Assembly: GCA_913775005.1 (NCBI GenBank)
Contig: CAJYKY010000263.1
Span: 1-8,571, forward strand
Origin: an uncultured Achromobacter sp.
GTDB lineage: Bacteria; Pseudomonadota; Gammaproteobacteria; Burkholderiales; Burkholderiaceae_B
Length of the DNA stretch: 8,571 bases
Direction: 5' to 3'
Of the stretch, positions 6,659 through 8,571 are shown in pieces. The first letter of the stretch is position 1. Each line of letters opens with the position of its first letter. A model generated the notes under the pieces. That model worked only from the letters and a program-made list of their open reading frames with translations. It was not told the DNA's origin and did not search any database. The position numbers were made by a program, and so were the translations under genes.

Positions 6659-7203
6659 GCGTGCGCCTGATAGGCGATCAGGCACGCCGTCAGCGCCTTC
6701 TGCATGTGCCGCTTGACCGTGGGCAGCGACACGCGCTGCGCCACTGCGATGTCGGCATACCCCATGCCGTCGAACTGCGACAGCAGGAAGATTTCACGCG
6801 TCTTGGATGGCAAGGTCCGCAAGGTGGTGTCAATGGCGTACAGCGTTTCGAGGATCAGCGCGCGCCATTCCGGCGACGGCACTTGCGGTTCGGGCAGTTG
6901 GCGAATCACGTCCAGATAGGCGTCTTCCAGCGCGCGGCGGCGCCAGTGGTCCACGACCAGGCCCTTGGCAATGTGGGTCAGCAGCGCGCGCGGCTCGGCG
7001 CCCAAGCCGTCCTTGCGGCGGCCGCTCATCAGGCGCACGAAGGTGTCGTGGGCCAGATCGGCGGCATCGAAAGAGTTACCCAGTTTCTTGCGCAGCCACA
7101 TCGACAGCCAGCCGTGGTGATCGCGATACAGCGTGGAAACGGAGGCGCCGGCGGCGGTTGTGACGGCAGGCAGGGAGGCATCGGACGGAGGCAAGACGCG
7201 CAC
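6655..7203 (-). CDS. FecI-like ECF RNA polymerase sigma factor (iron-starvation type)
   Basis: Up to 182 residues; it directs RNA polymerase to the receptor promoter when the FecR-like partner is triggered. Region sigma2 spans about 25-90 (LYRDHHGWLSMWLRKKLG, DAADLAHDTFVRLM, and a basic WRRRALED region). Region sigma4 spans about 118-175, with helix-turn-helix FDGMGYADIAVAQRVSLPTVKRHM. The stop overlaps the FecR-like start by 4 bp, the usual order and coupling. The longest start is GTG 7203, but it has no ribosome binding site at a usable distance. GAGGTG at 7206-7201 covers this GTG and lies six bases before TTG 7194, which may be the true start and would give 179 residues. A Fur-box candidate lies 18 bases upstream of GTG 7203, so the pair is probably iron-repressed. 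Confidence 0.94.
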   Translation of the reverse strand: MRVLPPSDASLPAVTTAAGASVSTLYRDHHGWLSMWLRKKLGNSFDAADLAHDTFVRLMSGRRKDGLGAEPRALLTHIAKGLVVDHWRRRALEDAYLDVIRQLPEPQVPSPEWRALILETLYAIDTTLRTLPSKTREIFLLSQFDGMGYADIAVAQRVSLPTVKRHMQKALTACLIAYQAHA

Positions 7204-7206
7204 CTC
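7201..7206 (-). promoter_or_regulatory. Shine-Dalgarno GAGGTG that favours a TTG start for the sigma factor
   Basis: On the minus strand GAGGTG reads from 7206 to 7201, followed by six bases and TTG at 7194-7192. Its last three bases are the GTG of the longest reading frame, so it cannot serve that GTG. It decides in favour of TTG 7194 unless the mRNA is read without a Shine-Dalgarno. Confidence 0.5.
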
Positions 7207-7221
7207 GAAAGGGGAATCGCA

Positions 7222-7240
7222 AATGGGAACGATTTTTATT
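7222..7240. promoter_or_regulatory. Candidate Fur box of the sigma/regulator operon
   Basis: The 19 bases AATGGGAACGATTTTTATT match a classical palindromic Fur box, AATGATAATCATTATCATT, at 13 of 19 positions. The outer AAT/ATT and inner AA/TT parts are symmetric. The site touches the proposed -10 of the sigma gene and ends 18 bases before its longest start codon. Fe-Fur bound here would block transcription, as is usual for iron-starvation sigma genes. Confidence 0.65.
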
Positions 7241-7245
7241 TTATA
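7240..7245 (-). promoter_or_regulatory. Probable -10 element (TATAAA) of the sigma-factor operon
   Basis: The minus strand reads CATATAAAATAAAAATCG, an AT-rich island in otherwise GC-rich DNA. TATAAA at 7245-7240 fits a sigma-70 -10. The -35 is poor: GATAGG at 7268-7263 with a 17-base spacer. The start would be near 7232, inside the Fur-box candidate, giving a leader of about 30 bases. Confidence 0.5.
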
Positions 7246-7325
7246 TGATCGCCCGCCAGCCGCCTATCGCGCCGCAATCCCGCCCCACCGCCGCCCGCTG
7301 ACACGCCACCGCCGCCGCGCTCGGA

Positions 7326-7331
7326 TAGAAT
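7326..7331 (+). promoter_or_regulatory. Possible -10 element (TAGAAT) of the histidine kinase gene
   Basis: TAGAAT matches TATAAT in five of six bases and lies 31 bases before ATG 7363. CTGACA at 7298-7303 resembles a -35, but the 22-base spacer is too long for a normal sigma-70 promoter, so this call is weak. The rest of the 159-base divergent region from 7204 to 7362 is GC-rich and shows nothing else on this strand. Confidence 0.3.
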
Positions 7332-7362
7332 CAAGCACCCCCTTGCCGACTCCGATGCCGCC

Positions 7363-8571
7363 ATGCAGAACGAAGTTTTCCAACCTGCTTTCCTCGCCAG
7401 CGGCGGCGAGATGGGCCGCCAGGTCGCCGCCTTTGATTGGGCCGCGACGCCGCTGGGTCCGCTATCTGAATGGCCCAGCGCGCTGCGGGTGGCCACGGGC
7501 ATGGTGATGTCGTCCCGTTTCCCGTGCTGCCTGGTCTGGGGCAGCGAGCTCATCACAATCTACAACGACGCGTTCAAGCCAATACTGGGCGCCAAGACCG
7601 ATACGCTGGGCCGCCCTTTCAGCCAGATCTGGCGCGAGGCCTGGCACATGATCGGCCCCATTGCCGACCGCGCCTTCGCCGGCGAAGCCACGTTCATCGA
7701 AGACTATCCGCTTCAGATCCTTCGATCCGGCGAAGCGGAAGTCGCCACCTTCACCTTCTGCTACAGCCCGGTACGCGATGAGCACGGCACGGTCGTCGGC
7801 ATGATGGACACCGTGATCGAAACCACGTCGCGCGTCCAGGCAGAACGTGCTCAGGCCGACGCGTTGCGGCAAACGCAGGACACCCTGCGGCAAAGCCAGA
7901 AGATGGAAGCCGTGGGGCAATTGGCGGGCGGTCTCGCCCACGATTTCAACAACCTGCTAATGGGCATTTCGGGCAGCCTGGAACTGATGCGGCTGCGGCT
8001 GGCGCAGCGGCGCATCGGCCAGCTGGAACGCCATATCGATTCCGCACGCCGCGTGGCGGACCGCGCCGCCTCGCTGACGCAGCGCCTGCTGGTCTTCGCC
8101 CGCAGCCAGCCGCTGGAGCCGCAGGCCGTGGACCTGAACCAGCTGGTGCGCGGCATGCGCGACCTGCTGGTCAACAGCGTCGGCCCCTCGGTCACGTTGA
8201 AGCTGGATTGCGAGGCCGAGCTCTGGCCTGCCTGGGTCGATCCAAACCAGTTCGAAAACGCCTTGCTGAACCTGTGCCTGAACGCTCGCGACGCCATGGC
8301 CGGCCAGGGGCAGCTACGCATCCACACCGCCAACATCACGCTTGTTGGCACGCAGGCGCAAGAACGCGATCTGCCGGCCGGTGATTATCTGCGCGTCACC
8401 GTCACGGACACGGGCTGCGGCATGGCGCCGCACATCATGGAACGCATTTTCGAGCCCTTCTACACCACCAAGTCCGCAGGCCAAGGCACGGGGCTGGGCC
8501 TGTCGTTGCTGTACGGGGTTGTGCGTCAATCCGGCGGGCAGGTGCAAGTCAGCTCACAGCCGGGCGAAGGC
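7363..8571 (+). CDS. PAS-domain sensor histidine kinase (3' partial, possibly hybrid)
   Basis: The frame gives 403 residues and is still open at the right edge. Residues 23-42 carry the motif FDWAATPLGPLSEWPSALR, seen at the N-terminus of many soluble PAS sensor kinases. A PAS-like domain runs to about 158 (CCLVWGSELITIYNDAFKPILG; FTFCYSPVRDEHGTVVGMMDT). A short coiled linker, about 158-180, leads to the HisKA domain with GQLAGGLAHDFNNLL; His193 is the phosphoacceptor. The ATP-binding domain has the N box ENALLNLCLNARDAM (298-312), the G1 box DTGCGM (349-354), FEPFYTTK (363-370) and the G2 box GTGLGLS (375-381). There is no signal peptide or membrane segment, so it is likely cytoplasmic. Many relatives end in a receiver domain, which would lie beyond the window. 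ATG 7363 is the first ATG, GTG or TTG after the in-frame stop at 7246-7248; no clear Shine-Dalgarno is seen. It is divergent from the sigma gene; a functional link is unproven. Confidence 0.93.
   Translation, partial: MQNEVFQPAFLASGGEMGRQVAAFDWAATPLGPLSEWPSALRVATGMVMSSRFPCCLVWGSELITIYNDAFKPILGAKTDTLGRPFSQIWREAWHMIGPIADRAFAGEATFIEDYPLQILRSGEAEVATFTFCYSPVRDEHGTVVGMMDTVIETTSRVQAERAQADALRQTQDTLRQSQKMEAVGQLAGGLAHDFNNLLMGISGSLELMRLRLAQRRIGQLERHIDSARRVADRAASLTQRLLVFARSQPLEPQAVDLNQLVRGMRDLLVNSVGPSVTLKLDCEAELWPAWVDPNQFENALLNLCLNARDAMAGQGQLRIHTANITLVGTQAQERDLPAGDYLRVTVTDTGCGMAPHIMERIFEPFYTTKSAGQGTGLGLSLLYGVVRQSGGQVQVSSQPGEG

Overview
The window is GC-rich and densely coded. It carries two partial and five complete genes, with third codon positions strongly biased to G and C. 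Gene content and protein style (AcnA-type aconitase, FadR-type GntR regulator, FecI/FecR/TonB-receptor cassette, 'DWAATPLGP' PAS histidine kinase) suggest a betaproteobacterium of the Alcaligenaceae, most like Achromobacter or Bordetella. This placement is inference from overall impression; no database search was run.

Left block, plus strand (1-3090): the C-terminal part of an AcnA-type aconitase runs in from the left edge. Its stop overlaps by 4 bp (ATGA) the start of a GntR/FCD regulator, and 4 bp after that regulator ends a 7-bladed beta-propeller lactonase-family protein begins. The spacing implies one co-transcribed, translationally coupled unit: a dehydratase/isomerase of tricarboxylic acids, its probable regulator, and a putative cytoplasmic lactone hydrolase or cycloisomerase. 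The aconitase differs from the housekeeping AcnA pattern in places, so a dedicated catabolic role is possible. The regulator appears to carry two winged-helix segments before its FCD domain.

Middle block, minus strand (3102-7203): this is a complete iron-starvation cell-surface signalling cassette. In transcription order it is a FecI-like ECF sigma factor, a FecR-like inner-membrane sigma regulator (4-bp ATGA overlap), a 98-bp intergenic region, and a TonB-dependent siderophore receptor with the N-terminal STN signalling domain. Upstream of the sigma gene lies an AT-rich -10 element abutting a good Fur-box candidate. Upstream of the receptor is a match to the FecI -10 hexamer with a weaker -35, then two short perfect inverted repeats in the presumed leader. 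The proposed circuit is: iron shortage lifts Fur repression of the sigma/regulator pair, a ferric siderophore bound to the receptor signals through STN to the FecR-like protein, and the sigma factor then drives receptor transcription. The siderophore cannot be named from sequence.

Right block, plus strand (7363-8571): a PAS histidine kinase diverges from the sigma gene and runs off the right edge after its ATP-binding domain. No RNA genes, insertion sequences, CRISPR arrays or attachment sites were seen. I found no clearly undescribed system; the most unusual items are the aconitase-GntR-lactonase operon and the double winged-helix regulator.
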